A DNA stretch of 64,000 bases, taken from Paludibacteraceae bacterium. GTDB taxonomy: Bacteria; Bacteroidota; Bacteroidia; Bacteroidales; Paludibacteraceae. Position 1 is the first letter of the stretch. Each line of letters starts with the position of its first letter. The DNA is taken from the NCBI GenBank assembly GCA_024399545.1, contig JAKSNS010000002.1:38350-102349 (forward strand), in the 5' to 3' direction. A model generated the notes under the pieces. It made no database searches, was not told the origin of the DNA, and saw only the letters and a list, made by a program, of their open reading frames with translations. The position numbers and the translations under genes were made by a program. Of this stretch, positions 34,055 to 41,808 are shown piece after piece.

Positions 34055-35367
34055 AAAGAATTGGAATAACAGGTGGCATTGGTGCAGGCAAAAGTGCTGT
34101 TTCCCATTGGCTGCGTGTTAATGGTCTCCCTGTCTATGATTCAGATAACGAGGCAAAACGTCTAATGAACGAGTCTGCCGACATTCGTTCGGCTTTGATT
34201 GAGAAATTGGGTGGGGATATTTATCGTGATGGGCTTCTCGACCAGAAGCGTATGGCGGAACTTATCTTCAACGACCCTCAGTTGCGAACCTTCGTCAACG
34301 GTGTCGTCCACCCTGCCGTTATTTCTGATTTCATGGGGTGGAGTTACGCTCAGGGTTGTGATGTTGTTTTTGTTGAAAGTGCTATACTTTTTGATTGTGG
34401 GTTGAAGGATATCCTTGATGGCGTGATTTTTGTTGATGCGCCGGAGGATTTGCGTATTGAACGAGCAATGAAGCGTGACGGTGCAAAACGCAACAATGTT
34501 GAATGCCGTGTCAAGTCCCAAAATATAGACAGCGGTAAAGCTGATTGGATAATAGATAATGGTGGGGAACTTAGCGTCACAGAACAGCAAATACACCGTA
34601 TAGCTGTTTTGCAAGGGTGGATTTCGGGCGATGTCCCTGTCCTTGAACAAACAAGTAAGACAAAGGACAAGCCAAAGAAAAAACGCTCTTTCCATCGTAT
34701 CTTTTGGCGTTCCGTCCTTGTTCTTTGGCTTCTCAGCATTGTTTGGGTTGTGCTTCTCAAGTTTATTCCTGTTTGGTTCACTCCACTGATGTTCATACGT
34801 TGCGGCGAGGCTATTATCGACGGTCGTGAACCTCGGATTGAGCGTACTTGGGTATCGCTTGATGAAATATCGCCATACTATTTCCGCGCATGTTTGGCAA
34901 GTGAGGACAACCTCTTCCCAGTGCATTACGGATTTTCCGAGAAAGGTATAAAACAGGCTTGGGAGAACAACAAGAAGGGCAAGAAACTCCGTGGCGGAAG
35001 TACTATCTCTCAGCAGACAGCCAAGAATGTTTTTACTTGCTGCACCCGCACTTGGTTTCGCAAGGGAATTGAAACGTACTATACAATACTCATTGAACTT
35101 ATTTGGGGTAAGGAACGAATAATGGAGGTCTATTGTAACATCGCCGAGATGGGCGATGGTGTTTATGGTGTCGAGGCTGCCGCACAGCGGAATTTCCACC
35201 GTTCCGCCAAGAAACTCAATGCGCCACAGTCGGCAATTATAGTTGCCGCATTGCCTAATCCCCGGGTATATAGTATCTCCAACCCAGGACCGTATATGCG
35301 TAAACGCCAAAGCAAAATCCTTTGGCTGATGCCTAAAGTACGTCAGTTCCCTGAAAAGAAGAAATAG
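34051..35367 (+). CDS. Fusion of dephospho-CoA kinase (CoaE) and monofunctional transglycosylase (MtgA)
   Basis: 438 residues in one uninterrupted frame. Residues 1-195 are CoaE: P-loop ITGGIGAGKS, YDSDNEAKRLM, ESAILFDCGL, RAMKRDGAKRNN and DWIIDNGGEL. Then come a basic linker (SKTKDKPKKKRS), a membrane helix near 225-245 (SVLVLWLLSIVWVVLLKF) and a GT51 domain: ASEDNLFPVHYGF with the catalytic Glu, KLRGGSTISQQTAKNVF, ELIWGKERIMEVYCNIAEMG, and AALPNPRVYS. CoaE finishes coenzyme A in the cytoplasm; MtgA polymerises lipid II outside. The helix orientation (positive side in) puts each half in its right compartment. Both domains look intact. Confidence 0.93.
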   Translation: MKRIGITGGIGAGKSAVSHWLRVNGLPVYDSDNEAKRLMNESADIRSALIEKLGGDIYRDGLLDQKRMAELIFNDPQLRTFVNGVVHPAVISDFMGWSYAQGCDVVFVESAILFDCGLKDILDGVIFVDAPEDLRIERAMKRDGAKRNNVECRVKSQNIDSGKADWIIDNGGELSVTEQQIHRIAVLQGWISGDVPVLEQTSKTKDKPKKKRSFHRIFWRSVLVLWLLSIVWVVLLKFIPVWFTPLMFIRCGEAIIDGREPRIERTWVSLDEISPYYFRACLASEDNLFPVHYGFSEKGIKQAWENNKKGKKLRGGSTISQQTAKNVFTCCTRTWFRKGIETYYTILIELIWGKERIMEVYCNIAEMGDGVYGVEAAAQRNFHRSAKKLNAPQSAIIVAALPNPRVYSISNPGPYMRKRQSKILWLMPKVRQFPEKKK

Positions 35368-35369
35368 TA

Positions 35370-36449
35370 ATGCCAAACAAAGAACTTCGCAAAGCCGTAA
35401 TAGAACTCTCAAATAAAGCCGGCAAGCCAATCCTTAAGCTTACACGCAAGGATTATATTGACTATGGGTATTCATCCCTCTTGGATACTTATGGTGAATA
35501 TTATGATGTCAATCTTGCGGTGCATAACGACCTACAACACCTTGTAACTGGCTGGCCTGGCGGAAAACCTGGTAAAACGGAAGACCAGCCTTTCCCAAAA
35601 CGAATAATAATATTCTCACCTCATCCCGATGATGATGTTATCTCTATGGGAGGTACCCTTCGCCGTCTTGTTCGCCAAGGTCATGAGGTTCATATTGCTT
35701 ATCAAACTTCGGGCAACATAGCCGTTAACAATGAGGAGGTTATGCGTTACCTTCTCTTTATGCGTTATTTTTCGAACACTTTCGACGGCCTTGTCAACCC
35801 TGATTACATTGATTTCGCTGATGGCGTGAAGTCTTTTGTCCTTGGAAGTGGCACTCCGCTTGACAACAATGAATATACATTGAAGATTAAGACGGATATC
35901 CGTAAGAACGAGGCGTGTCTGGCTTGTGCGTATAATGGCGTTAAGGAGCGCAATATCCATTTCCTTGAGATGCCTTTTTACGAGAGTGGGGCAGTGGAGA
36001 AACTTCCACTTTCGGAGGTTGATTACAGCATTATCTATTCACTTTTAGACTCTATACACCCGCATCAGATATATATGGCTGGCGACCTTGCCGATCCTCA
36101 TGGTACTCATGAAAAATGCACTTCTGCCGTTCTTCATGTCCTTGACCAATTCCGTAAGGAGCAGGCTAACTGGCTTGAAAATTGCGTAGTTTGGTTTTAT
36201 CGTGGGGCTTGGGCTGAATATGATTGGTCTGAAATAGATATGGCTGTTCCTATGAGCCCTGACGAGTTGCTTGAAAAACGCAATGCTATTCTCAGACATC
36301 ATTCGCAGATGGAGTCAGCACCTTTTATGGGGGACGACAACCGTCTTTTCTGGCAGCGTGCTGAAGACCGGAATCGTGCGACTGCCGATAAATTCGACCG
36401 CCTTGGCCTTATCTGCTATGAGGCGATTGAGGCTTTCAAACGTGGTTAG
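35370..36449 (+). CDS. PIG-L/LmbE-family deacetylase related to the C-terminal half of NagB-PIG-L proteins
   Basis: 359 residues with the zinc site SPHPDDDVISMGG near 86 and DPHGTHEKC near 242. PIG-L enzymes remove N-acetyl groups from amino sugars. The whole protein, including its N-terminal lead-in ILKLTRKDYIDYG and HNDLQHLVTGWPGGKPG, resembles the second half of the long glucosamine-6-phosphate deaminase-like proteins of Bacteroidetes; the NagB half is absent. It starts three bases after the CoaE-MtgA gene, so it is in the nusB operon. Confidence 0.85.
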   Translation: MPNKELRKAVIELSNKAGKPILKLTRKDYIDYGYSSLLDTYGEYYDVNLAVHNDLQHLVTGWPGGKPGKTEDQPFPKRIIIFSPHPDDDVISMGGTLRRLVRQGHEVHIAYQTSGNIAVNNEEVMRYLLFMRYFSNTFDGLVNPDYIDFADGVKSFVLGSGTPLDNNEYTLKIKTDIRKNEACLACAYNGVKERNIHFLEMPFYESGAVEKLPLSEVDYSIIYSLLDSIHPHQIYMAGDLADPHGTHEKCTSAVLHVLDQFRKEQANWLENCVVWFYRGAWAEYDWSEIDMAVPMSPDELLEKRNAILRHHSQMESAPFMGDDNRLFWQRAEDRNRATADKFDRLGLICYEAIEAFKRG

Positions 36450-36459
36450 GGTTTTCCCA

Positions 36460-37332
36460 TCACTGAAATATTCCTATGACAGGGAAATGGTCTGAAACGT
36501 ATTTTACACCGTAGCCTTCACGTAGTACACGAAATTCAGTAGCCTTAGCCCCTTTGAAGAATATGTGGTCAATTGCCACTTCGTTGTCAGAGTTGCCGTT
36601 GCTGTCAAGATGGTGTGAAACGTTGTCAGGGTTCACTTTTCCAAAACCGTTATAAGTATAACCACGGTCAGTGAGAGGGCTGACTTCACGTGCTTCGACC
36701 AATACTTTTTTCAGTGGTTCGAAAATATTGTTGTGTGCAGATGTGTTGAAATCTCCTGTCATGAAAACCTTACCAATCCCAATCCTTTCGCTCATTGTTT
36801 TTATGCTGTCTGCTATCTGTTGAACCTCCATTTGGCGTGCTTTTTTGCCAACATGGTCAAGGTGCGTGTTGTAGAATAAGAACTGTATTCCATTCTTTTT
36901 GTCGAACATAACAGCCCATGTGCAAGTCCTTTTGCAAGCGGCGTCCCATCCTTTGGAAGGTTTGTCTGGGGTTTCGGAAAGCCAGAATGTTCCCCAACAC
37001 TTCATTCCAAGCTTGGTAGTGTCGTAGAATATCGCCATTATCTCACCTTCGTGCTTGCCGTCTTCCCTTCCAATGCCAATATGATTGTAAACAGTAAGGG
37101 CGGAATCAAGAAACATTTCTTGGTCTGGGCATAATTCTTGCATTCCGATGATGTCAGGTTTGTTGCTTTCAATCATACGGATTGTCGCTTCTCGTCTGTT
37201 GTCCCAGGAATTATCCCCGTCCTTGGCATTCGAGTTGCGTATGTTGTATGTCATTACCTTGAATTCTTCTTGACTATAGATTGGAATGTATATGGTCAAA
37301 AACGCAAGGATTGCTAATATTTTGATTTTCAT
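36460..37332 (-). CDS. Secreted endonuclease/exonuclease/phosphatase-family hydrolase
   Basis: 290 residues from ATG 37332, giving a signal peptide (ILAILAFLTIYIPIYSQ). EEP-fold motifs: VMTYNIRNSN, IGMQELCPDQ with the metal-binding Glu, YNTHLDHVGKKAR, MTGDFNTSAHN, and EVAIDHIFFKG and YVSDHFPVIGIF at the end. All metal and catalytic positions (N, E, H, DxN, DH) are present. Likely a periplasmic or secreted phosphodiesterase; substrate unknown. A strong terminator at 37351-37388 separates it from the OmpA-like gene. Confidence 0.88.
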   Translation of the reverse strand: MKIKILAILAFLTIYIPIYSQEEFKVMTYNIRNSNAKDGDNSWDNRREATIRMIESNKPDIIGMQELCPDQEMFLDSALTVYNHIGIGREDGKHEGEIMAIFYDTTKLGMKCWGTFWLSETPDKPSKGWDAACKRTCTWAVMFDKKNGIQFLFYNTHLDHVGKKARQMEVQQIADSIKTMSERIGIGKVFMTGDFNTSAHNNIFEPLKKVLVEAREVSPLTDRGYTYNGFGKVNPDNVSHHLDSNGNSDNEVAIDHIFFKGAKATEFRVLREGYGVKYVSDHFPVIGIFQ

Positions 37333-37350
37333 ATTGTTGTTTCTTTGCAA

Positions 37351-37388
37351 AAAGCCGTCGTTGCTATGACGTATGCAACGACGGCTTT
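37351..37388 (-). terminator. Intrinsic terminator after the OmpA-like gene
   Basis: AAAGCCGTCGTTGC (37351-37364) pairs perfectly with GCAACGACGGCTTT (37375-37388), a 14-bp stem, followed on the minus strand by TTTTTG. Confidence 0.85.
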
Positions 37389-37408
37389 AATTTCGTTTTT
37401 GCCGATTG

Positions 37409-38716
37409 TTATCTGAGCTTGAGGTCGCAACGTCTGTTTTCGCTGCTGAGACCTTTGAACACCTGTCCGGTATAGTTGCCTGAGATTCTCGACCGGTCTA
37501 TATTGTATTTTTCGACCAGAATATCAACGACAACTTTTATACGGTTTTCGCCTACAATGACATTGTCTCCTTCACTACCAATCTTGCTACAGAATGAAGT
37601 GATTTCGAGTTGCAAATCTGGGTATTGTTTCATTATGCGCGCAACTTTTTCTATGACAGCCAATGCTTTGTCGGACAACTTCCAAGAGTTGTGCTTGAAG
37701 TAAACGGAATTGTCAGAGAACTCTGTGTTGATGTTTGTATGCTGTTTGACGGTATCAAGCCTGTCGCGGAGCTCGCGGATATCGTCTTTGTTTTTGTCAG
37801 CATTTCTCTTGAGCCTGTCAATGTCGTCTTTGTTTTTGTCGTTGTCTTGACCAATTTTACCCATTTGGTCTTGCATATCCTTGAGTTGTTTTTCGAGGTC
37901 TTTAATCTTGTTCTGTGCGGCGGTGTCAATGCCGTTGTTGTTGCCGTTTTCCATTGCGGTGTTCTGGTATGTCGCTACGTCGGTCACGCGGACATGAGGT
38001 TTCTTTGTCGCATTGATGTTCCAACGCAAACCAAGACCGCCGTAAAGGTTCCAATCGTTTAATGCTCTATCGGGGTAAACGTTAACAGCATCGCTGAGGT
38101 ATATGCCTAATGTTGCTTTCAGGAAAAAGCTGACGCTACTGATAGGACTATATTCCACACGTGTCTCGATTGGTATCATAGGTGTTGCACTCCACTTTCC
38201 TTCTCCGTCAGTGATGAATTCTTTGCATGTGTTGTACATAAAAGCACCGATACCTATGCCGCCGTACCAACCCCATTCGGTATGTTTGCGATAACGGCTG
38301 AAGAGGTTGAGCAGGTTAATGTCAAGCAAAGCATAGACTTGATGTCCTTGCCCATGGTCGTCAGCATAGATGGCGTTGTTGTTTTCATCAAGGAGGAAGA
38401 TAGCACCTTTAGCTATTGGGACGTAGGCATAGTTGAGGGCGATACCCCAAATTGGGTTAATACCATATTCTGCTTCAAAGTTGAATTCCCCTAAGAAAGA
38501 CTCTTTGTAGTTCTTGACTCCGACAATGCCAGGAGCCATATCCCTTTCTCCCATAAGAAGGTTGAAACCGCCGCTGACAGCTAAAGACCAGTGGCTATAG
38601 TTTTTGTAGAACCCGTAACCTTGTTTCCTAACTTGCGATGAATCAGTTGTTTCGGATTGTGCGAAGATGTGGCCACAACATAGTACCACAACGATGAGTG
38701 TCAAAATCTTTTTCAT
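37409..38716 (-). CDS. OmpA-family outer-membrane protein
   Basis: 435 residues from ATG 38716, which gives the signal peptide MKKILTLIVVVLCCGHIFAQ. The N-terminal half is a beta-barrel (NLLMGERDMAPGIVGV, LGEFNFEAEYGINPIWGIALNYAYV). A coiled coil follows at about 255-325 with near-repeats NDKNKDDIDRLKRNADKNKDDIRELRD. The C-terminus is an OmpA-like domain (WKLSDKALAVIEKVARIMKQYPDLQLEI, ENRIKVVVDIL). The usual Asp of the peptidoglycan-binding loop (GYTD) is replaced (SFCS), while the Arg is kept. Its terminator lies 20 bases downstream. Confidence 0.88.
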   Translation of the reverse strand: MKKILTLIVVVLCCGHIFAQSETTDSSQVRKQGYGFYKNYSHWSLAVSGGFNLLMGERDMAPGIVGVKNYKESFLGEFNFEAEYGINPIWGIALNYAYVPIAKGAIFLLDENNNAIYADDHGQGHQVYALLDINLLNLFSRYRKHTEWGWYGGIGIGAFMYNTCKEFITDGEGKWSATPMIPIETRVEYSPISSVSFFLKATLGIYLSDAVNVYPDRALNDWNLYGGLGLRWNINATKKPHVRVTDVATYQNTAMENGNNNGIDTAAQNKIKDLEKQLKDMQDQMGKIGQDNDKNKDDIDRLKRNADKNKDDIRELRDRLDTVKQHTNINTEFSDNSVYFKHNSWKLSDKALAVIEKVARIMKQYPDLQLEITSFCSKIGSEGDNVIVGENRIKVVVDILVEKYNIDRSRISGNYTGQVFKGLSSENRRCDLKLR

Positions 38717-38828
38717 ATAATGTATATGTTTTTTCAAACCGCGAAGTTACGATAAAAAATCGGTTTGACCAAATTATTTTGTGGTTTTTTTCTGTTGTGC
38801 TTTTTTTTTCTATATCTGGTATGAAATT

Positions 38829-39821
38829 TCAGTGTCTGAATCTGTATGTTGCGTTTTCCGTGCGGAGAAGGTAGGTGATGTTTCTCGGTAATGTTGTTGT
38901 TGCGTATTGTCCTGTGCCAATGGGGATTGTGGCGACATATTGACCAGTGATGGTATAGATTCGTGCTGGGTGTTGCAGTGGCTGTGGAAAGAGGATTTCG
39001 GTGGTTGTGAATATTGGTGCGTCGGTGGTTATGAAGGAGTTGTCGAGGGCGTTTGGTTCGTGGATAGTGTTTATGGCAGAGATTTCGGTGCTTTGTTCGC
39101 CTGTCTGAAGGGAGCTTGTGTAGAGGACTCCTGTCTGTATGCGGATGAAATGTACGGTGTCGAGGTCGGCTGTGTTGCCAAGAGAATCAACAGCCCAGTC
39201 AATCTTGATTGAACAAGCTAGGGTGTCAGAGTTTTGATGGTTGTCCGCATAGCCGTAGTCGTAAGGTTGGAAGACGACAATTCCGTTTTCTGTGGTGGCG
39301 TTTGAGGGGAGGAGTGAGCCGTGTAAGGTTATTTGGTCTGAGGTGAGCCATGAGGGGAAGTATGGTTGAGGGTGGTAGGTGTTGTGGGGGATGACGCCTG
39401 TGTTGCCTTCGGAATCCTGGTAAGGAATGTCGGAGGTGTCATTGGTTGGACGGTAGTATGTTATAGTGTAGTTGTGAGTGGTGTTGGCGTATTCGCTGCC
39501 TGCGATTTCGTACCAAGGGTCGTCGGGTAGGTTGTTGTGGTTGATGTCTTTAGAGACGTAGATGATGCCAGGTTCGGCAGATGCCGAGAAGGCATTGCCG
39601 AAGATGGCGATTTCGTAATCGTGGGTATTGGCGACAGGTTCGGCAAAAGCGGCTGTCAGTGAGCCACCTGCGGCACCAAGAGAGACGAGCATGCCACGAT
39701 CGAGGGCGGATTGTGCAGCGGCAGCAGGGTTGTCGGTGACAGTTGGCAGGATGTTTATGAACTGACCTGGTGCAGGGTCGTAGGAGAGGATTATTACAGA
39801 AAGTAGGACAATTAGTTTCAT
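38829..39821 (-). CDS. Surface protein of the cobalamin locus
   Basis: 330 residues with an N-terminal hydrophobic segment (MKLIVLLSVIILSY). Segments such as SLGAAGGSLTAAFAEPVAN, DYEIAIFGNAFSASAEPGIIYVSKDINHNNLPDDPWYEIAGSEY occur in Bacteroidetes cell-surface proteins found next to BtuB-type receptors. The C-terminus (PARIYTITGQYVATIPIG) resembles a type IX secretion sorting domain. Last gene on the strand from the B12 riboswitch. An 11-bp repeat array lies in the 145-base gap before it. Binding of B12 or its carriers is inference. Confidence 0.7.
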   Translation of the reverse strand: MKLIVLLSVIILSYDPAPGQFINILPTVTDNPAAAAQSALDRGMLVSLGAAGGSLTAAFAEPVANTHDYEIAIFGNAFSASAEPGIIYVSKDINHNNLPDDPWYEIAGSEYANTTHNYTITYYRPTNDTSDIPYQDSEGNTGVIPHNTYHPQPYFPSWLTSDQITLHGSLLPSNATTENGIVVFQPYDYGYADNHQNSDTLACSIKIDWAVDSLGNTADLDTVHFIRIQTGVLYTSSLQTGEQSTEISAINTIHEPNALDNSFITTDAPIFTTTEILFPQPLQHPARIYTITGQYVATIPIGTGQYATTTLPRNITYLLRTENATYRFRH

Positions 39822-39854
39822 ATAAGTTTTGTGGTTGTTAATAGGTCAATCTAT

Positions 39855-39953
39855 CGTTAATCTATCGTTAATGTATCGTTAATGTATCGTTAATCATACG
39901 TTAATGTATCGTTAATGTATCGTTAATCATACGTTAATGTATCGTTAATCTAT
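39855..39953 (+). repeat. 11-bp tandem array 2 (9 units)
   Basis: Nine uninterrupted units of CGTTAAT plus CTAT, GTAT or CATA, preceded by GGTCAATCTAT and closed by CGTTGG, the same borders as array 1. Same strand as array 1, although the genes on both sides run on the minus strand. Confidence 0.95.
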
Positions 39954-39966
39954 CGTTGGAGGCAGG

Positions 39967-40665
39967 TCATTGCCTTATGTACTCAAAGTCATCGATAGTG
40001 GCGTAACATGGGGTGTTGATGCCGAAATCGCCTGTGTCGGTTGAGTAGAAGGTTAGGACTATGCGGCGGCAGATGCCGAGGGGAAGGAGTGAGACTTCGT
40101 TCCAAGTGTCGGCAATGTAGTGATTGCCATTGCGGAAATCGGCAAGGTAGGTTGTGACCGTGCCTGTGGTGTCGCCAGTGGAGGAGATTCCGGTGAAGGT
40201 GACGCTGTAGTAGTCGCCATCGGTGAAGGCACGGCTGAAGCTATTGCCATTTAGGATTGTCTTATAGACGTAGGTTGTGTTGTTGATAAAGAGTCGGACG
40301 GGGGTAATGTCGCTGTCGCTGACGATTTCAGTAGGGATGGAAAAACCAGCGTATGCCACGGCGAAATTGCTGCCAGAGTGGGCGTTGCCTGAAATTACGG
40401 AGTATTGGTTGAGGTAAGAGCCTTCGATTGTGTCGGTGTTGTTGGAGATTGCGAAACCTTCCCAGTAGGCATATTCTTCATCATAGTTATTGCTCAGGGA
40501 GATTATCCCAGAGGTGTAGGGGGAGGTGTAGAAATTACCTGTGGAATCAAGTGAGGCATCGTCGAAGGTGACGACGGTTGTTGATGGGATTTCAGGCTCG
40601 GTGGTGTTGGTTTTGGAGCAAGAAACGAGCGAAAGAATCGCTAAGGAGATAATTGTTTTTTTCAT
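39967..40665 (-). CDS. DUF4465 lipoprotein of the cobalamin locus
   Basis: 232 residues with a lipoprotein signal (lipobox LVSC, Cys near 16). The body matches the DUF4465 pattern: VVTFDDASL, YWEGFAISNNTDT, SGSNFAVAYAGF, VTTYLADFRNG, WNEVSLLPLGICRRIVLTFYSTDTGDFGINTPCYATIDDFEY. Proteins of this type accompany BtuB/BtuG genes in Bacteroidetes vitamin B12 loci and are probably surface exposed. Follows the beta-propeller gene by 58 bases. Confidence 0.82.
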   Translation of the reverse strand: MKKTIISLAILSLVSCSKTNTTEPEIPSTTVVTFDDASLDSTGNFYTSPYTSGIISLSNNYDEEYAYWEGFAISNNTDTIEGSYLNQYSVISGNAHSGSNFAVAYAGFSIPTEIVSDSDITPVRLFINNTTYVYKTILNGNSFSRAFTDGDYYSVTFTGISSTGDTTGTVTTYLADFRNGNHYIADTWNEVSLLPLGICRRIVLTFYSTDTGDFGINTPCYATIDDFEYIRQ

Positions 40666-40723
40666 AGAGAGTATTATTGTTTTTGTTTTGTCACAAAGCA
40701 GGAACTGACATAAATGCTGTCAG

Positions 40724-41803
40724 TTAGTTGTATAAAAAGATTATAGAGGAGGGGTTAAGACCAATTTCGGATAGCTTGTAGTTCAATGTGCCGTCGGGGA
40801 GGAAACAGTAGAGGTCGCCGAAGAGAACGTAACTGCGTGCGTCGGTGATGAATAATTCACCAGATGAGGCGTCATAATGGATGGAGTAAGGTGTGGTGAA
40901 AGTGACGGAAGGGTCAAGAATGTTTTCTTGGAGAATGCGGTCAGTGAGACAATCGAAGGTTTTTACCCAATATTTTGACGTAGAGTAGTTGTAATTATAC
41001 ATATAAATAGTGTTGCCTGATATGTCGAAATTGAGGGGATTTATGTCATAGAAAGAACGGATGACAGTGTCGATTTCAGTGTCGATTTTGTGGAGTGAAT
41101 AGTCATTAAGTCCATAATCACCACGCGAGACAACATAGACATCTCCTTGCTCGGAAGTAGCAATGCAACCAGGGTTAATACCTACGGGGATTTGACGGAG
41201 CTCTGTCATCGTAGGGATGTCTATCACTGAGACTGTAGCATCGTAATATGGGTAGTCAAGTCCGCCAGAATTAGAGACATAGAGTTTGTTGTTGGCTATT
41301 GTAAGGTGGTCGGGATTACGGCCAGCGGTGGTCGTGCGGGTGACTTGCAGGGAAAGTGTGTCGATCTCGACAATAGAGCCGTCAAAACAGGAGACGTAGG
41401 CAAAAGAGCCGTTGAAGACAATGTGGCGTGGTTGGCGGGCGTTGCCTGAGACGTTTTGCAGTGGAATCTGTGCGACGGAGAGGAGGGTGTGAGCGTCGAT
41501 AACTTCTATAACCGAGGAGATGTCAACGACGATGTAGATTTTGTTGCCGTAGCGTTTCATGTCGTTGGCGGTGTCGCCCAAACCACGGTGGTTGAGGGTA
41601 TTGAAAATATTATAGTCGAAAGTGTTGGTTGACAAATCAGCGTAAGTAAGGGTGGAGTTGTTCATATTGTAGAGACCTTCGGAAAGAATCAATAGCCTTG
41701 AAGATGATGGGGTTAGGGGTTGTTCGGGGCGTGGCTTGTTTTGCATCTCGCAGGAGGTTAGCAAGATGGTTAGAATAAAGATTATTTGGTAGATTGCTTT
41801 CAT
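40724..41803 (-). CDS. YncE-like beta-propeller lipoprotein (BtuG-like)
   Basis: 359 residues with a lipoprotein signal (lipobox LTSC near 18). The rest is a seven-bladed-propeller sequence with recurring patterns: KIYIVVDISSVIEVIDAHTL, AYVSCFDGSIVEIDTLSLQV, LYVSNSGGLDYPYYDATVSVID, DVYVVSRGDYGLND, LFITDARSYVLFGDLY. In Bacteroides, BtuG proteins of this kind bind cobalamin on the cell surface and deliver it to BtuB. Its place directly after a BtuB-like receptor under a B12 riboswitch supports the same role here. Confidence 0.85.
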   Translation of the reverse strand: MKAIYQIIFILTILLTSCEMQNKPRPEQPLTPSSSRLLILSEGLYNMNNSTLTYADLSTNTFDYNIFNTLNHRGLGDTANDMKRYGNKIYIVVDISSVIEVIDAHTLLSVAQIPLQNVSGNARQPRHIVFNGSFAYVSCFDGSIVEIDTLSLQVTRTTTAGRNPDHLTIANNKLYVSNSGGLDYPYYDATVSVIDIPTMTELRQIPVGINPGCIATSEQGDVYVVSRGDYGLNDYSLHKIDTEIDTVIRSFYDINPLNFDISGNTIYMYNYNYSTSKYWVKTFDCLTDRILQENILDPSVTFTTPYSIHYDASSGELFITDARSYVLFGDLYCFLPDGTLNYKLSEIGLNPSSIIFLYN

Positions 41804-41808
41804 CGTTA

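Noticed and set aside
34162..35430. 422-codon open frame on the minus strand
   Set aside because: Antisense shadow of the CoaE-MtgA gene, whose domains are clearly recognisable on the plus strand.
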